The notes: generated by a model from the sequence alone, not told the origin. A stretch of DNA of 64,000 bases from Halictus rubicundus (GCF_050948215.1 NW_027488954.1:1-64000); one strand, 5' to 3'; shown: positions 1-13,430, counted from the first letter of the stretch. Numbers and translations: made by a program.

Positions 1-219
1 TAGGATAGAGGAGAGGATAGGATAGAGGATAGGATAGGATAGAGGATAGGATAGGATAGAGGATAGGATAGGATAGAGGATAGGATAGGATAGGATGGAG
101 GATAGGATAGGATAGAGGATAGAATAGGTTTGAGGAGCGTTTAGGATAGAGGATAGGATATGATAGAGGATAGGATAGGATACGATAGAGGATAGGATAG
201 GATAGAGGATAGGATAGGA
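1..219 (+). repeat. Partial copy of 5488-5706
   Basis: This segment matches 5488-5706 at a constant offset of 5487. Shared markers are GAGGAGAGG at 8 and 5495, GATGGAG at 94 and 5581, and GCGTTT at 137 and 5624. The match ends at about 219, where this copy runs into the second unit of the 90-bp duplication. It reaches base 1, so the duplicated block continues outside the window. Confidence 0.75.
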
Positions 220-310
220 TTGAGGAGCGTTTAGGATAGAGGATAGGATATGATAGAGGATAGGATAGGATACGATAGAGGATAGGATAGGATAGAGGAT
301 AGGATAGGAT
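131..310 (+). repeat. Perfect 90-bp tandem duplication
   Basis: Bases 131-220 and 221-310 are identical as read. Each begins TGAGGAGCGTTTAGG and contains TATGATAG and TACGATAG variants. The lack of any difference, in an array where most distant copies differ, suggests a recent slippage or unequal exchange event (inference). Confidence 0.9.
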
Positions 311-535
311 AGAGGATAGGATAGGATAGAGGATAGGATAGGATAGAGGATAGGATAGGATAGAGGATAGGATAGGATAGAGGATAGGATAGGATAGAGG
401 ATAGGATAGGATAGAGGATAGGATAGGATAGAGGATAGGATAGGATAGGATAGAGGATAGGATAGGATAGGATAGAGGATAGGATAGGATAGGATAGAGG
501 ATAGGATAGGATAGGATAGAGGATAGGATAGGATA
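180..535 (+). repeat. 355-bp segment, copy 1 (pair at 1224-1579)
   Basis: It matches 1224-1579 at offset 1044 (GCGTTT 227 to 1271, TACGAT before 278 to before 1322). Inside are nine perfect 17-mers (278-430) followed by four perfect 22-base units (431-518; heptamer plus three pentamers) and one more 17-mer. The same nine-plus-four series is preserved in the second copy. Divergence starts at 536, where GAGGGTAGG replaces GAGGATAGAGT. Substitutions are seen near the left end. Confidence 0.85.
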
Positions 536-1223
536 GAGGGTAGGATAGGATAGAGGATAGGATAGAGGATAGGATAGGATAGAGGATAGGATAGGATAGA
601 GGATGGGATAGGATACAGGATAGGATATGATAGAGGATAGGATAGGATAGAGGATCGGATAGAGGATAGGATAGGATAGAGGATCTTATAGAGGATAGGA
701 TTGGATAGAGGATAGGATAGGATAGAGGATAGAGTAGGATAGAGGATAGGATAGGATAAAGGATAGGATTGGATAGAGGATCGGATAGAGGATAGAATAG
801 GATAGAGGATAGGATAGGATAGAGGATAGTATGGGATAGAGGATAGGATAGAATAGAGGATAGGATAGCATAAAGGATAGGATAGGATAGAGGATAGGAT
901 AGGATAGGATAGAGGATAGGATAGGATAGGATAGAGGATAGGATAGGAAAGAGGGTAGGATAGGATAGAGGATAGACTATAGGATAGGATAGAGGATAGG
1001 ATAGGATAGAGGATAGACTATAGGATAGGATAGAGGATAGGATAGGATAGAGGAGAGGATAGGATAGAAGATAGGATAGGATAGATGATAGGATAGGAAA
1101 GAGGGTAGGATAGGATAGAGGATAGAGTATAGGATAGGATAGAGGATAGGATAGGATAGAGGAGAGGATAGGATAGAGGATAGGATAGGATAGAGGATAG
1201 GATAGGATAGAGGATAGGATAGG

Positions 1224-1579
1224 ATAGGATAGAGGATAGGATAGGATAGAGGATAGAATAGGATTGAGGAGCGTTTAGGATAGAGGATAGGATATGATAG
1301 AGGATAGGATAGGATACGATAGAGGATAGGATAGGATAGAGGATAGGATAGGATAGAGGATAGGATAGGATAGAGGATAGGATAGGATAGAGGATAGGAT
1401 AGGATAGAGGATAGGATAGGATAGAGGATAGGATAGGATAGAGGATAGGATAGGATAGAGGATAGGATAGGATAGAGGATAGGATAGGATAGGATAGAGG
1501 ATAGGATAGGATAGGATAGAGGATAGGATAGGATAGGATAGAGGATAGGATAGGATAGGATAGAGGATAGGATAGGATA
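1224..1579 (+). repeat. 355-bp segment, copy 2 (pair at 180-535)
   Basis: This is the partner of 180-535 at offset 1044, with nine perfect 17-mers from 1322 and four 22-base units from 1475 to 1562. The conserved sequence of unit lengths makes descent by duplication much more likely than chance similarity of simple repeats. Confidence 0.85.
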
Positions 1580-4500
1580 GAGGATAGAGTATAGGATAGG
1601 ATAGAGGATAGGATAGGATAGAGGATAGGATAGGATAGAGGATAGAGTAGGATAGAGGATAGGATAGGATAAAGGATAGGATTGGATAGAGGATCGGATA
1701 GAGGATAGGATAGGATAGAGGATAGGATAGGATAGAGGATAGTATAGGATAGAGGATAGGATAGAATAGAGGATAGGATAGGATACAGGATAGGATAGGA
1801 TAGAGGATAGGATAGAGGATCGGATAGGATAGGATAGAGGATAGGATAGAGGATACGATAGAGGATCGGATAGAGGATAGGATAGGATAGAGGAAAGGAT
1901 AGGATAGAGGATAGGATAGGTAATTGGATAGGTTAGAGGATAGGATAAGTTAGAGGATAGTATAGGATAGAGGATAGGATAGGATAGAGGTTAGGATAGG
2001 ATAAAGGATAGGATAGGATAGAGGATAGGATAGGATAGAGGATAGGATAGGATAGGATAGAGGATAGGATAGGATAGAGGATAGAGTATAGGATAGGATA
2101 GAGAATAGGATAGGATAGAGGATAGGATAGGATAGAGGATAGGATAGAGGATAGGATAGGATAGTGGATAGGAAAGGATAGAGGATAGGATGGGATAGAG
2201 GATAGGATAGGATAGAGGATAGGATAGGATAGAGGATAGGATAGGATAGAGGATAGGATAGGATAGAGGATAGGATAGAGGATCGGATAGAGGATAGGAT
2301 AGGATAGAGGACAGGATAGGATAGAGGATAGGATAGGTAATTGGATAGGATAGAGGATAGGATAAGGTAGAGGATAGTATAGGATAGAGGATAGGATAGG
2401 ATAGAGGATAGGATAGGATAAAGGATAGGATAGGATAGAGGATAGGATAGAGGATAGGATAGGATAGGATAGAGGATAGAGGATAGGATAGGATAGAGGA
2501 TAGGATAGGATAGAGGATAGGATAGGATAAAGGATAGGATAGGATAGAGGATAGGCTAGGATAGAGGATAGGATAGGATAGAGGATCGGATAGAGGATAG
2601 GATAGGATAGAGGATCGGATAGAGGATAGGATAGGATAGAGGATCGTATAGAGGATAGGATAGGATAGAGGATAGGATAGGATAGAGGATAGAGTAGGAT
2701 AGAGGATAGGATAGGATAAAGGATAGGATTGGATAGAGGATCGGATAGAGGATAGAATAGGATAGAGGATAGGATAGGATAGAGGATAGTATAGGATAGA
2801 GGATAGGATAGAATAGAGGATAGGATAGGATAAAGGATAGGATAGGATAGAGGATAGGATAGGATAGGATAGAGGATAGGATAGGATAGGATAGAGGATA
2901 GGATAGGATAGGATAGAGGATAGGATAGAGGATAGGATAGGACAGAGGATCGGATAGAGTATAGGATAGGATAGAGGATAGGATAGGATAGAGGAAAGGA
3001 TAGGATAGAAGATAGGATAGGATAGATGATAGGATAGGAAAGAGGGTAGGATAGGATAGAGGATAGACTATAGGATAGGATAGAGGATAGGATAGGATAG
3101 AGGAGAGGATAGGATAGATGATACGATAGGATAGAGGATAGGATAGGATAGGGGATAGAATAGGATAGATGATATTATAGGATAGAGGATAGGATATGAT
3201 AGAGTAAACGATATTATAGAGGATAGGATAGGATGGAGGATCGGATAGAGGATAGGATAGGATAGAGGATGGTATAGAGGATAGGATAGAGGATAGGATA
3301 GGATAGAGGATAGGATAGGAAAGAGGATAGGATAGGATACGATAGAGGATAGGATAGATGATAGGATAGGATAGAGAATGGTATAGGATAGAGGATAAAA
3401 TATGATAGAGGATAGGATAGGATAGAGGATCGGATAGAGGATAGAATAGGATAGAGGATAGGATAGGATAGAGGATAGTATAGGATAGAGGATAGGATAG
3501 AGTAGAGGATAGGATAGGATAAAGGAGAGGATAGGATAGAGGATAGGATAGGATAGAGGATAGGATAGTATAGAGGATAGAATAGGATAGATGATATTAT
3601 AGGATAGAGGATAGGATATGATAGAGTAAACGATATTCTAGAGGATAGGATAGGATAGAGGATAGGATAGGATAGAGGATGGTATAGAGGATAGGATAGA
3701 GGATAGGATAGGATAGAGGATAGGATAGGATAGAGGATAGTATAGGATAGAGAATAGGATAGATTAGAGGATAGGATAGGATAAAGGATAGGATAGGATA
3801 GAGGATAGGATAGAGGATAGGATAGGATATGATAGAGGATAGGATAGGATAGGATAGAGGATAGGATAGAGGATAGGATAGGATAGAGGATCGGATAGAG
3901 GATAGGATAGGATAGAGGATAGGATAGGATAGAGGAAAGGATAGGATAGAAGATAGGATAGGATAGATGATAGGATAGGATAGAGAATAGGATAGGATAG
4001 AGGATAGGATAGGATAGAGGAGAGGATAGGAAAGAGGATAGGATAGGATAGAGGATAGGATAGGATAGATAATAGGATAGGATAGGATAGAGGATAGGAT
4101 AGGATGGAGGATAGAATAGGATTGAGGAGCGTTTAGGATAGAGGATAGGATATGATAGAGGATAGGATAGGATAGGATAGAGGATAGGATAGGATAGAGG
4201 ATAGGATAGGATAGAGGATAGGATAGGATAGAGGATAGGATAGGATAGAGGATAGGATAGGATAGAGGATAGGATAGGATAGAGGATAGGATAGGATAGA
4301 GGATAGGATAGGATAGAGGATAGGATAGGATAAGGGATAGGATAGGATAGAGGATAGGATAGGATAGAGGATAGGATAGGATAGAGGATAGGATAGGATA
4401 GGATAGAGGATAGGATAATATAGGATAGAGGATAGAGTATAGGATAGGATAGAGGATAGGATAGGATAGAGGATAGGATAGGATAGAGGAGAGGATAGGA

Positions 4501-5487
4501 TAGAGGATAGGATAGGATAGAGGATAGGATAGGATAGAGGATAGGATAGGATAGGATAGAGGATAGGATAGGATAGAGGATAGGATAGGATAGAGGATAG
4601 AATAGGATACGATAGAGGATAGGATAGGATAGAGGATCGGATAGAGGATAGGATAGGATAGAGGACAGGATAGGATAAAGGATAGGATAGGATAGAGGAT
4701 AGGATAGGGTAGAGGATAGAATAGAATAGATGATAGGATAGGATAGAGAATAGGATAGGATAGAGGATAGGATAGGATAGAGGATAGGATAGAGGATAGG
4801 ATAGGATGGAGGATAGGAAAGGATAGAGGATAGGATGGGATAGAGGATAGGATAGGATAGAGGATAGGATAGGATAGAGGATAGGATAGGATAGAGGATA
4901 GGATAGAGGATAGGATAGAGGATAGGATAGGATAGAGGAAAGGATAGGATAGAGGATAGGATAGGTAATTGGATAGGATAGAGGATAGGATAAGGTAGAG
5001 GATAGTATGGGATAGAGGATAGGATAGGATAGAGGATAGGATAGGATAAAGGATAGGATAGGATAGAGGATAGGATAGGATAGAGGATAGGATAGGATAG
5101 AGGATCGGATAGAGGATACGATAGGATAGAGGATCGGATAGAGGATAGGATATGATAGAGGATAGGATAGGATAGAGGATAGAGTAGGATAGAGGATAGG
5201 ATAAGGTAGAGGATAGTATAGGATAGAGGATAGGATAGGATAGAGGATAGGATAGGATAAAGGATAGGATAGGATAGAGGATAGAGGATAGGATAGGATA
5301 GGATAGAGGATAGGATAGGATAGAGGATAGGATAGGATAGAGGATAGGATAGAGGATAGGATAGGATAGAGGATAGGATAGGATTGAGGAAAGGATAGGA
5401 TAGAAGATAGGATAGGATAGATGATAGGATAGGAAAGAGGGTAGGATAGGATAGAGGATAGAGTATAGGATAGGATAGAGGATAGGA
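1580..5487 (+). repeat. Mixed 17/12-mer array with scattered variants
   Basis: No gene is present. It contains GAGAGTA, GATCGG, GGATTGG, AGTATAGG, GGTAATTGG (about 1919 and near 2337) and two TAAACGATATT modules (about 3205 and 3627; the second reads ATATTCTA instead of ATATTATA). A run of nine perfect 17-mers lies at 4180-4332 and ends at an altered unit, AAGGGATA. I did not resolve larger repeats here with confidence. Confidence 0.7.
4180..4332 (+). repeat. Nine perfect 17-mers
   Basis: This is a homogeneous run of the canonical unit with no substitution, one of the cleanest stretches in the window. It is preceded by a 22-base unit starting at 4158 and followed by the aberrant AAGGGATA at about 4333. 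Confidence 0.85.
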
Positions 5488-5706
5488 TAGGATAGAGGAG
5501 AGGATAGGATAGAGGATAGGATAGGATAGAGGATAGGATAGGATAGAGGATAGGATAGGATAGAGGATAGGATAGGATAGGATGGAGGATAGGATAGGAT
5601 AGAGGATAGAATAGGTTTGAGGAGCGTTTAGGATAGAGGATAGGATATGATAGAGGATAGGATAGGATACGATAGAGGATAGGATAGGATAGAGGATAGG
5701 ATAGGA
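5488..5706 (+). repeat. Copy of the window's left edge (1-219)
   Basis: It matches 1-219 at offset 5487, including the GGTTTGAGGAGCGTTTAGG variant at 5615-5633. In this copy the GCGTTT unit is single, so the 90-bp duplication at 131-310 is not shared. Either it arose after the copying or it was lost here. Confidence 0.75.
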
Positions 5707-6179
5707 TAGAGGATAGGATAGGATAGAGGATAGGATAGGATAGGATAGAGGATAGGATAGGATAGGATAGAGGATAGGATAGGATAGAGGATAGAGTATA
5801 GGATAGGATAGAGGATAGGATAGGATAGAGGAGAGGATAGGATAGAGGATAGGATAGGATAGAGGATAGGATAGGATAGGATAGAGGATAGGATAGGATA
5901 GAGGATAGAATAGGATACGATAGAGGATAGGATAGAATAGGATAGAGGATAGGATAGGATAGAGGATAGAATAGGATACGATAGAGGATAGGATAGGATA
6001 GAGGATAGGATAGGATAGAGGATAGGATAGGATAGAGGATAGGATAGGTAATTGGATAGGATAGAGTATAGGATAAGGTAGAGGATAGGATAGGATAGGA
6101 TAGAGGATAGGATAGAGGATCGGATAGAGGATAGGATAGGATAGAGGAAAGGATAGGATAGAGGATATAATAGGTAATT

Positions 6180-6568
6180 GGATAGGATAGAGGATAGGAT
6201 AGGTAATTGGATAGGGTAAAGGATAGGATAAGGTAGAGGATAGGATAGGATAGAGGATAGGATAGGATAGAGGATAGGATAGGATAGAGGATAGGATAGG
6301 ATAGAAGATAGGATAGAGGATAGGATAGAGGATCGGATAGAGGATAGGATAGGATAGAGGAAAGGATAGGATAGAGGATAGGATAGGTAATTGGATAGGA
6401 TAGAGGATAGCATAAGTTAGAGGATAGTATAGGATAGAGGATAGGATCGGATAGAGGATAGGATAGGATAGGGGAAAGGATAGGATAGAAGATAGGATAG
6501 GATAGATGATAGGATAGGAAAGAGGGTAGGATAGGATAGAGGATAGACTATAGGATAGGATAGAGGAT
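6180..6568 (+). repeat. 390-bp segment, copy 1 (pair at 8276-8664)
   Basis: The offset is 2096 throughout: GGTAATTGGATAGGGTAAAGG at about 6202 and 8298, the rare GATAGCATAAGTTAG at 6406 and 8502, then GGATCGGATAG and GGGGAAAGG. It ends at about 6569 (GGATCGG against GGATAGG). The CAT variant gives the only ATG of the neighbourhood on the - strand, which is why an open frame seems to start there. Confidence 0.8.
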
Positions 6569-8275
6569 CGGATAGAGGATAGGATAGGATAGAGGATGGT
6601 ATAGAGGATAGGATAGAGGATAGGATAGGATAGAGGATAGGATAGGAAAGAGGATAGGATAGGATACGATAGAGGATAGGATAGATGATAGGATAGGATA
6701 GGATAGAGGATAGGATAGAGGATCGGATAGAGGATAGGATAGGATAGAGGAAAGGATAGGATAGAGGATAGGATAGGTAATTGGATAGGATAGAGGATAG
6801 GATAAGTTAGAGGATAGTATAGGATAGAGGATAGGATAGGATAAAAGGTAGGATAGGATAGAGGACAGGATAGGATAGATGATACTATAGGATAGAGGAT
6901 AGGATATGATAGAGTAAACGATATTATGGAGGATAGGATAGGATAGAGGATCGGATAGAGGATAGGATAGGATAGAGGATGGTATAGCGGATAGGATAGA
7001 GGATAGGATAGGATAGAGGATAGGATAGGAAAGAGGATAGGATAGGATACGATAGAGGATAGGATAGATGATAGGATAGGATAGAGGATCTGATAGAGGA
7101 TACGATCGGATAGAGGATAGGATAGGATAGAGGATCGGATAGGTTATTGGATAGGATAGGGGAGAGGATAAGGTAGAGGCTAGTATAGGATAGAGGATCT
7201 GATAGAGGATAGGATAGGATGGAGGATAGGATAGGATCGAGGATAGGATAGGTAATTGGATAGGATAGAGGATAGGATATGGTAGAGGATAGTATAGGAT
7301 AGAGGATAGGATAGAGGATCGGATAGGATAGGAAAGAGGATAGGATAGAGGATACGATAGAGGATCGGATAGAGGATAGGATAGGATAGAGGAAAGGATA
7401 GGATAGAGGATAGGATAGGTAATTGGATAGGATAGAGGATAGGATAAGTTAGAGGATAGTATAGGATAGAGGATAGGATAGGATAGAGGATAGGATAGGA
7501 TAAAGGATAGGATAGGATAGAGGATAGGATAGGATAGAGGATAGAATAGGATAGATGATAGGATAGGATAGAGAATAGGATAGGATAGAGGATAGGATAG
7601 GATAGAGGATAGGATAGGATAGAGGATAGGAAAGGATAGAGGATAGGATGGGATAGAGGATAGGATAGGATAGAGGATAGGATAGGATAGAGGATAGGAT
7701 GGGATAGAGGATAGGATAGGATAGAGGATAGGATAGGATAGAGGATAGGATAGGATAGAGGATAGGATAGAGGATAGGATAGGATAGAGGATAGGATAGG
7801 TAATTGGATAGGATAGAGTATAGGATAAGGTAGAGGATAGGATAGGATAGGATAGAGGATAGGATAGGATAGAGGATAGGATAGAGGATCGGATAGAGGA
7901 TAGGATAGAGGAAACGATAGGTAATTGGATAGGATAGAGGATAGGATAAGGTAGAGGATAGTATAAGATAGAGGATAGGATAGGATAGAGGATAGGATAG
8001 GATAGAGGAGAGGATAGGATAGAGGATACGATAGGATAGAGGATAGGATAGGATAGAGGATCGGATAGAGGATAGGATAGGATAGAGGATAGGATAGGAT
8101 AGAGGATAGGATATGATACAGTAAACGATATTATAGAGGATAGGATAGGATAGAGGATCGGATAGAGGATAGGATAGGATAGAGGATGGTATAGAGGATA
8201 GGATAGAGGATAGGATAGGATAGAGGATCGGATAGAGGATAGGATAGGATAGAGGATAGGATAGGATAGAGGAAA

Positions 8276-8664
8276 GGATAGGATAGAGGATAGGATAGGT
8301 AATTGGATAGGGTAAAGGATAGGATAAGGTAGAGGATAGGATAGGATAGAGGATAGGATAGGATAGAGGATAGGATAGGATAGAGGATAGGATAGGATAG
8401 AAGATAGGATAGAGGATAGGATAGAGGATCGGATAGAGGATAGGATAGGATAGAGGAAAGGATAGGATAGAGGATAGGATAGGTAATTGGATAGGATAGA
8501 GGATAGCATAAGTTAGAGGATAGTATAGGATAGAGGATAGGATCGGATAGAGGATAGGATAGGATAGGGGAAAGGATAGGATAGAAGATAGGATAGGATA
8601 GATGATAGGATAGGAAAGAGGGTAGGATAGGATAGAGGATAGACTATAGGATAGGATAGAGGAT
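8276..8664 (+). repeat. 390-bp segment, copy 2 (pair at 6180-6568)
   Basis: This is the partner of 6180-6568 at offset 2096, including the rare GCATAAGTTAG. The stretch to its right (to about 8860) also resembles 55.6-55.97 kb and 62.3-62.64 kb, so this is a joint between two different copied blocks. Confidence 0.8.
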
Positions 8665-9699
8665 AGGATAGGATAGAGGATAGGATAGGATAGAGGAGAG
8701 GATAGGATAGAGGATAGGATAGGATAAAGGATAGGATTGGATAGAGGATCGGATAGAGGATAGAATAGGATAGAGGATAGGATAGGATAGAGGATAGTAT
8801 ATGGTAGACGATAGGATAGAATAGAGGATAGGATATGATAGAGTAAACGATATTATAGAGGATAGGATAGGATAGAGGATCGGCTAGAGGATAGGATAGG
8901 ATAGAGGATGGTATAGAGGATAGGATAGAGGATAGTATAGGATAGAGGATAGTATAGAGTAGAGGATAGGATAGGATAAAGGATAGGATAGGATAGAGGA
9001 TAGGATAGGATAGGATAGAGGATAGGATAGGAAAGAGGGTAGGATAGGATAGAGGATAGACTATAGGATAGGATAGAGGATAGGATAGGATAGAGGATAG
9101 ACTATAGGATAGGATAGAGGATAGGATAGGATAGAGGAGAGGATAGGATAGAGGATAGGATAGGATAGAGGATAGGATAGGATAGAGGATAGAATAGGAT
9201 AGATGATATTATAGGATAGAGGATAGGATATGATAGAGTAAACGATATTATAGAGGATAGGATATGATAGAGGATCGGATAGAGGATAGGATAGGATAGA
9301 GGATGGTATAGAGGATAGGATAGAGGATAGGATAGGATAGAGGATAGGATAGGAAAGAGGATAGGATAGGATACGATAGAGGATAGGATAGATGATAGGA
9401 TAGGATAGGATAGAGGATAGGATAGAGGATCGGATAGAGGATAGGATAGGATAGAGGAAAGGATAGGATAGAGGATAGGATAGGATAGAGGATAGGAAAG
9501 GATAGAGGATAGGATGGGTAATTGGATAGGATAGAGTATAGGATAGGATAGAGGATATAATAGGATAGAGGATAGGATAGGATAGAGGATAGGATAGGAA
9601 AGAGGATAGGATAGGATAGAGGGTAGGATAGGATAGAGGATAGGATAGCGGATAGGATAGGATAGAGGATAGGATAGGATAGAGGATGGGATAGGATAC

Positions 9700-12060
9700 A
9701 GGATAGGATATGATAGAGGATAGGATAGGATAGAGGATCGGATAGAGGATAGGATAGGATAGAGGATCGGATAGAGGATAGGATAGGATAGAGGATAGGA
9801 TAGGAGAGAGGATAGGATAGGATAGAGGATAGAGTAGGATAGAGGATAGGATAGGATAAAGGATAGGATTGGATAGAGGATCGGATAGAGGATAGAATAG
9901 GATAGAGGATAGGATCGGATAGAGTATAGTATGGGATAGAGGATAGGATAGAATAGAGGATAGGATAGGATAAAGGATAGGATAGGATAGAGGATAGGAT
10001 AGGATAGGATAGAGGATAGGATAGGAAAGAGGGTAGGATAGGATAGAGGATAGACTAAAGGATAGGATAGAGGATAGGATAGAGGAGAGGATAGGATAGA
10101 GGATAGGATAGGATAGAGGATAGAATAGGATAGATGATATTATAGGATAGAGGATAGGATATGATAGAGTAAACGATATTATAGAGGATAGGATAGGATA
10201 GAGGATCGGATAGAGGATAGGATAGGATAGAGGATGGTATAGAGGATAGGATAGAGGATAGGATAGGATCGAGGATAGGATAGGTAATTGGATAGGATAG
10301 AGGATAGGATAAGGTAGAGGATAGTATAGGATAGAGGATAGGATAGAGGATCGGATAGGATAGGATAGAGGATAGGATAGAGGATAGGGTAGAGGATCGG
10401 ATAGAGGATAGGATAGGACAGAGGAAAGGATAGGATAGAGGATAGGATAGGTAATTGGATAGGATAGAGGATAGGATAAGTTAGAGGATAGTATAGGATA
10501 GAGGATAGGATAGGATAGAGGATAGGATAGGATGAAGGATAGGATAGGATAGAGGATAGGATAGGATAGAGGATAGAATAGGATAGAGGATAGGATAGGA
10601 TAGAGGATAGGAAAGGATAGAGGATAGGATGGGATAGAGGATAGGATAGGATAGAGGATAGGATAGGATAGAGGATAGGATAGGATAGAGGATAGGATAG
10701 GATAGAGGATAGGATAGAGGATAGGATAGAGGAACGGATAGAGGATAGGATAGGATAGAGGAAAGGATAGGATAGAGGATAGGATAGGATAGAGGATAGG
10801 ATAGGTAATTGGATAGGATAGAGGATAGGATAAGGTAGAGGATAGGATAGGATAGAGGATAGGATAGAGGATAGGATAGGATAGAGGATAGGATAGAGGA
10901 ACGGATAGAGGATAGGATAGGATAGAGGAAAGGATAGGATAGAGGATAGGATAGGATAGAGGATAGGATAGGTAATTGGATAGGATAGAGGATAGGGTAG
11001 AGGATCGGATAGAGGATAGGATAGGACAGAGGAAAGGATAGGATAGAGGATAGGATAGGTAATTGGATAGGATAGAGGATAGGATAAGTTAGAGGATAGT
11101 ATAGGATAGAGGATAGGATAGGACAGAGGAAAGGATAGGATAGAGGATAGGATAGGTAATTGGATAGGATAGAGGATAGGATAAGTTAGAGGATAGTATA
11201 GGATAGAGGATAGGATAGGATAGAGGATAGGATAGGATAAAGGATAGGATAGGATAGAGGATAGGATAGGATAGAGGATAGAATAGGATAGATGATAGGA
11301 TAGGATAGAGAATGGGATAGGATAGAGGATAGGATAGGATAGAGGATAGGATAGAGGATAGGATAGGATAGAGGATAGGAAAGGATAGAGGATAGGATGG
11401 GATAGAGGATAGGATAGGATAGAGGATAGGATAGGATAGAGGATAGGATAGGATAGAGGATAGGATAGAGGATAGGATAGAGGAACGGATAGAGGATAGG
11501 ATAGAGGATAGGATAGGATAGAGGATAGGAAAGGATAGAGGATAGGATGGGATAGAGGATAGGATAGGATAGAGGATAGGATAGGATAGAGGAAAGGATA
11601 GGATAGAGGATAGGATAGGATAGAGGATAGGATAGGTAATTGGATAGGATAGAGGAGAGGATAAGGTAGAGGATAGGATAGGATAGAGGATAGGATAGAG
11701 GATAGGATAGGATAGAGGATAGAATAGGATAGATGATAGGATAGGATAGAGAATAGGATAGGATAGAGGATAGGATATGATAGAGGATAGGATAGAGGAT
11801 AGGATAGAGGATAGGATAGGATAGAGGATAGGAAAGGATAGAGGATAGGATGGGGTAGAGGATAGGATACGATAGAGGATAGGATAGGATAGAGGATAGG
11901 ATAGTATAGAGGATAGGATATAATAGAGGATAGGATAGAGGATAGGATAGGATAGAGGATAGGATAGGATAGAGGATAGGATAGGATAGAGGATAGGATA
12001 GGATAGAGGATAGGATATGTAATTGGATAGGATAGAGGATAGGATAGGATAGAGGATAGG
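9700..12060 (+). repeat. 2.4-kb segment, copy 1 (pair at about 14.1-16.9 kb)
   Basis: Ordered markers recur in the second copy: GGATGGGATAGGATACAGG, GGATCGGATAGAGTATAG (C at 9915 and 14297, offset 4382), GATAGGGTAGAGGATCGG, AGGACAGAGGAAAGG, GATGAAGG, GAGGAACGG, and GATATGATAGAGG (11776 and 16620, offset 4844). The growth of the offset by about 460 bp shows gains of units in the second copy, including a 349-bp repeat at 15.7-16.3 kb. Individual stretches match closely; the full extent is approximate. Confidence 0.65.
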
Positions 12061-12360
12061 ATAGAGGAGAGGATAGGATTGAGGATAGGATAGGATAGAG
12101 GATAGGATAGGATAGAGGATAGGATAGGTAATTGGATAGGATAGAGGATAGGATAAGGTAGAGGATAGTATAGGATAGAGGATAGGTTAGGATAGAGGAT
12201 AGGATAGGATAAAGGATAGGATAGGATAGAGGATAGGGTAGGATAGAGGATAGGATAGGTTAGAGGATAGGATAGGATAGAGGATAGGATAGAGGATAGG
12301 ATAGAGGATAGGATAGGTAATTGGATAGGATAGAGTATAGGATAAGGTAGAGGATAGGAT

Positions 12361-13197
12361 AGGATAGAGGATATAATAGGATAGAGGATAGGATAGGATA
12401 GAGGATAGGATAGGATAGAGGATAGGATAGGATAGAGGATAGAATAGGATAGATGATATTATAGGATAGAGGATAGGATATGATAGAGTAAACGATATTA
12501 TAGAGGATAGGATAGGATAGAGGATCGGATAGAGGATAGGATAGGATAGAGGATGGTATAGAGGATAGGATAGAGGATAGGATATGATAGAGGATAGGAT
12601 AGGAAAGAGGATAGGATAGGATACGATAGAGGATAGGATAGATGATAGGATAGGATAGAGGATCTGATAGAGGATACGATCGGATAGAGGATAGGATAGG
12701 ATAGAGGATCGGATAGGTTATTGGATAGGATAGGGGAGAGGATAAGGTAGAGGCTAGTATAGGATAGAGGATCTGATAGAGGATAGGATAGGATGGAGGA
12801 TAGGATAGGATCGAGGATAGGATAGGTAATTGGATAGGATAGAGGATAGGATATGGTAGAGGATAGTATAGGATAGAGGATAGGATAGAGGATAGGATAG
12901 AGGATAGGATAGGTAATTGGATAGGATAGAGTATAGGATAAGGTAGAGGATAGGATAGGATAGAGGATATAATAGGATAGAGGATAGGATAGGATAGAGG
13001 ATGGGATAGGATACAGGATAGGATATGATAGAGGATAGGATAGGATAGAGGATCGGATAGAGGATAGGATAGGATAGAGGATCGGATAGAGGATAGGATA
13101 GGATAGAGGATAGAGTAGGATAGAGGATAGGATAGGATAAAGGATAGGATTGGATAGAGGATCGGATAGAGGATAGAATAGGATAGAGGATAGGATA
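12361..13197 (+). repeat. 837-bp segment, copy 1 (pair at 13461-14297)
   Basis: The offset is 1100 from GATATAATAGG (12361 and 13461) to the divergence at 13197/14297 (GATATGA against GATCGGA). It contains one full TAAACG-to-GAGGCTAG cassette (GAGGCTAG at 12750) with the GGTTATTGG variant. I saw no difference from its partner across the compared lines. Confidence 0.85.
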
Positions 13198-13430
13198 TGA
13201 TAGAGGATAGGATAGAGGATAGGATAGAGGATAGGATAGGATAGAGGATAGGAAAGGATAGAGGATAGGATGGGGTAGAGGATAGGATACGATAGAGGAT
13301 AGGATAGGATAGAGGATAGGATAGTATAGAGGATAGGATATAATAGAGGATAGGATAGAGGATAGGATAGGATAGAGGATAGGATAGGATAGAGGATAGG
13401 ATAGGATAGAGGATAGGATATGTAATTGGA
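13191..13430 (+). repeat. Copy of 11771-12027
   Basis: It starts TAGGATATGATAG and carries GGAAAGG, GGATGGGG, TACGATAG, GGATAGTATAG, GATATAATAG and GATATGTAATTGG in the same order as 11771-12027. The offset is 1420 at the left and 1403 at the right, a loss of exactly one 17-bp unit. It forms the spacer between the two 837-bp copies, so the real duplicated unit includes it. A related stretch lies at about 16615-16800. Confidence 0.75.

Larger units (their letters stand above)
1..6200 (+). repeat. Zone I: GCGTTT-bearing satellite subfamily
   Basis: No gene is present. This zone is marked by the variant GAGGAGCGTTTAGG, with GCGTTT at 137, 227, 1271, 4129 and 5624 and nowhere else in the window. 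It has long stretches of unmodified 17-mers (near 278-430, 1322-1474 and 4180-4332). GGTAATTGG is sparse: the first is at about 1919 and none was seen from about 2.35 to 4.96 kb. TAAACG first appears at about 3205 and 3627. The edge near 6.2 kb is drawn where GGTAATTGG becomes frequent and is not sharp. Confidence 0.7.

Noticed and set aside
137..145. TTTAGG inside GCGTTTAGGATAG as a plant telomere (TTTAGGG) relic.
   Set aside because: It is one base short, single in each unit, and only five copies exist; a few point changes in the satellite word explain it.
3205..3230. The TAAACGATATTATAG stretch as a transposon end or target-site scar.
   Set aside because: It has no terminal inverted repeat, no flanking duplication and no coding remnant, and the changes can be aligned to satellite words. 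It behaves as part of a repeated unit.
12372..12377. TATAAT in GATATAATAGG (also near 6162, 13472, 23946, 24308, 25131, 51092) as a bacterial -10 box.
   Set aside because: There is no -35 partner, no gene downstream, and the context is a eukaryote-like satellite. It is a variant of GATAGGATAGG.
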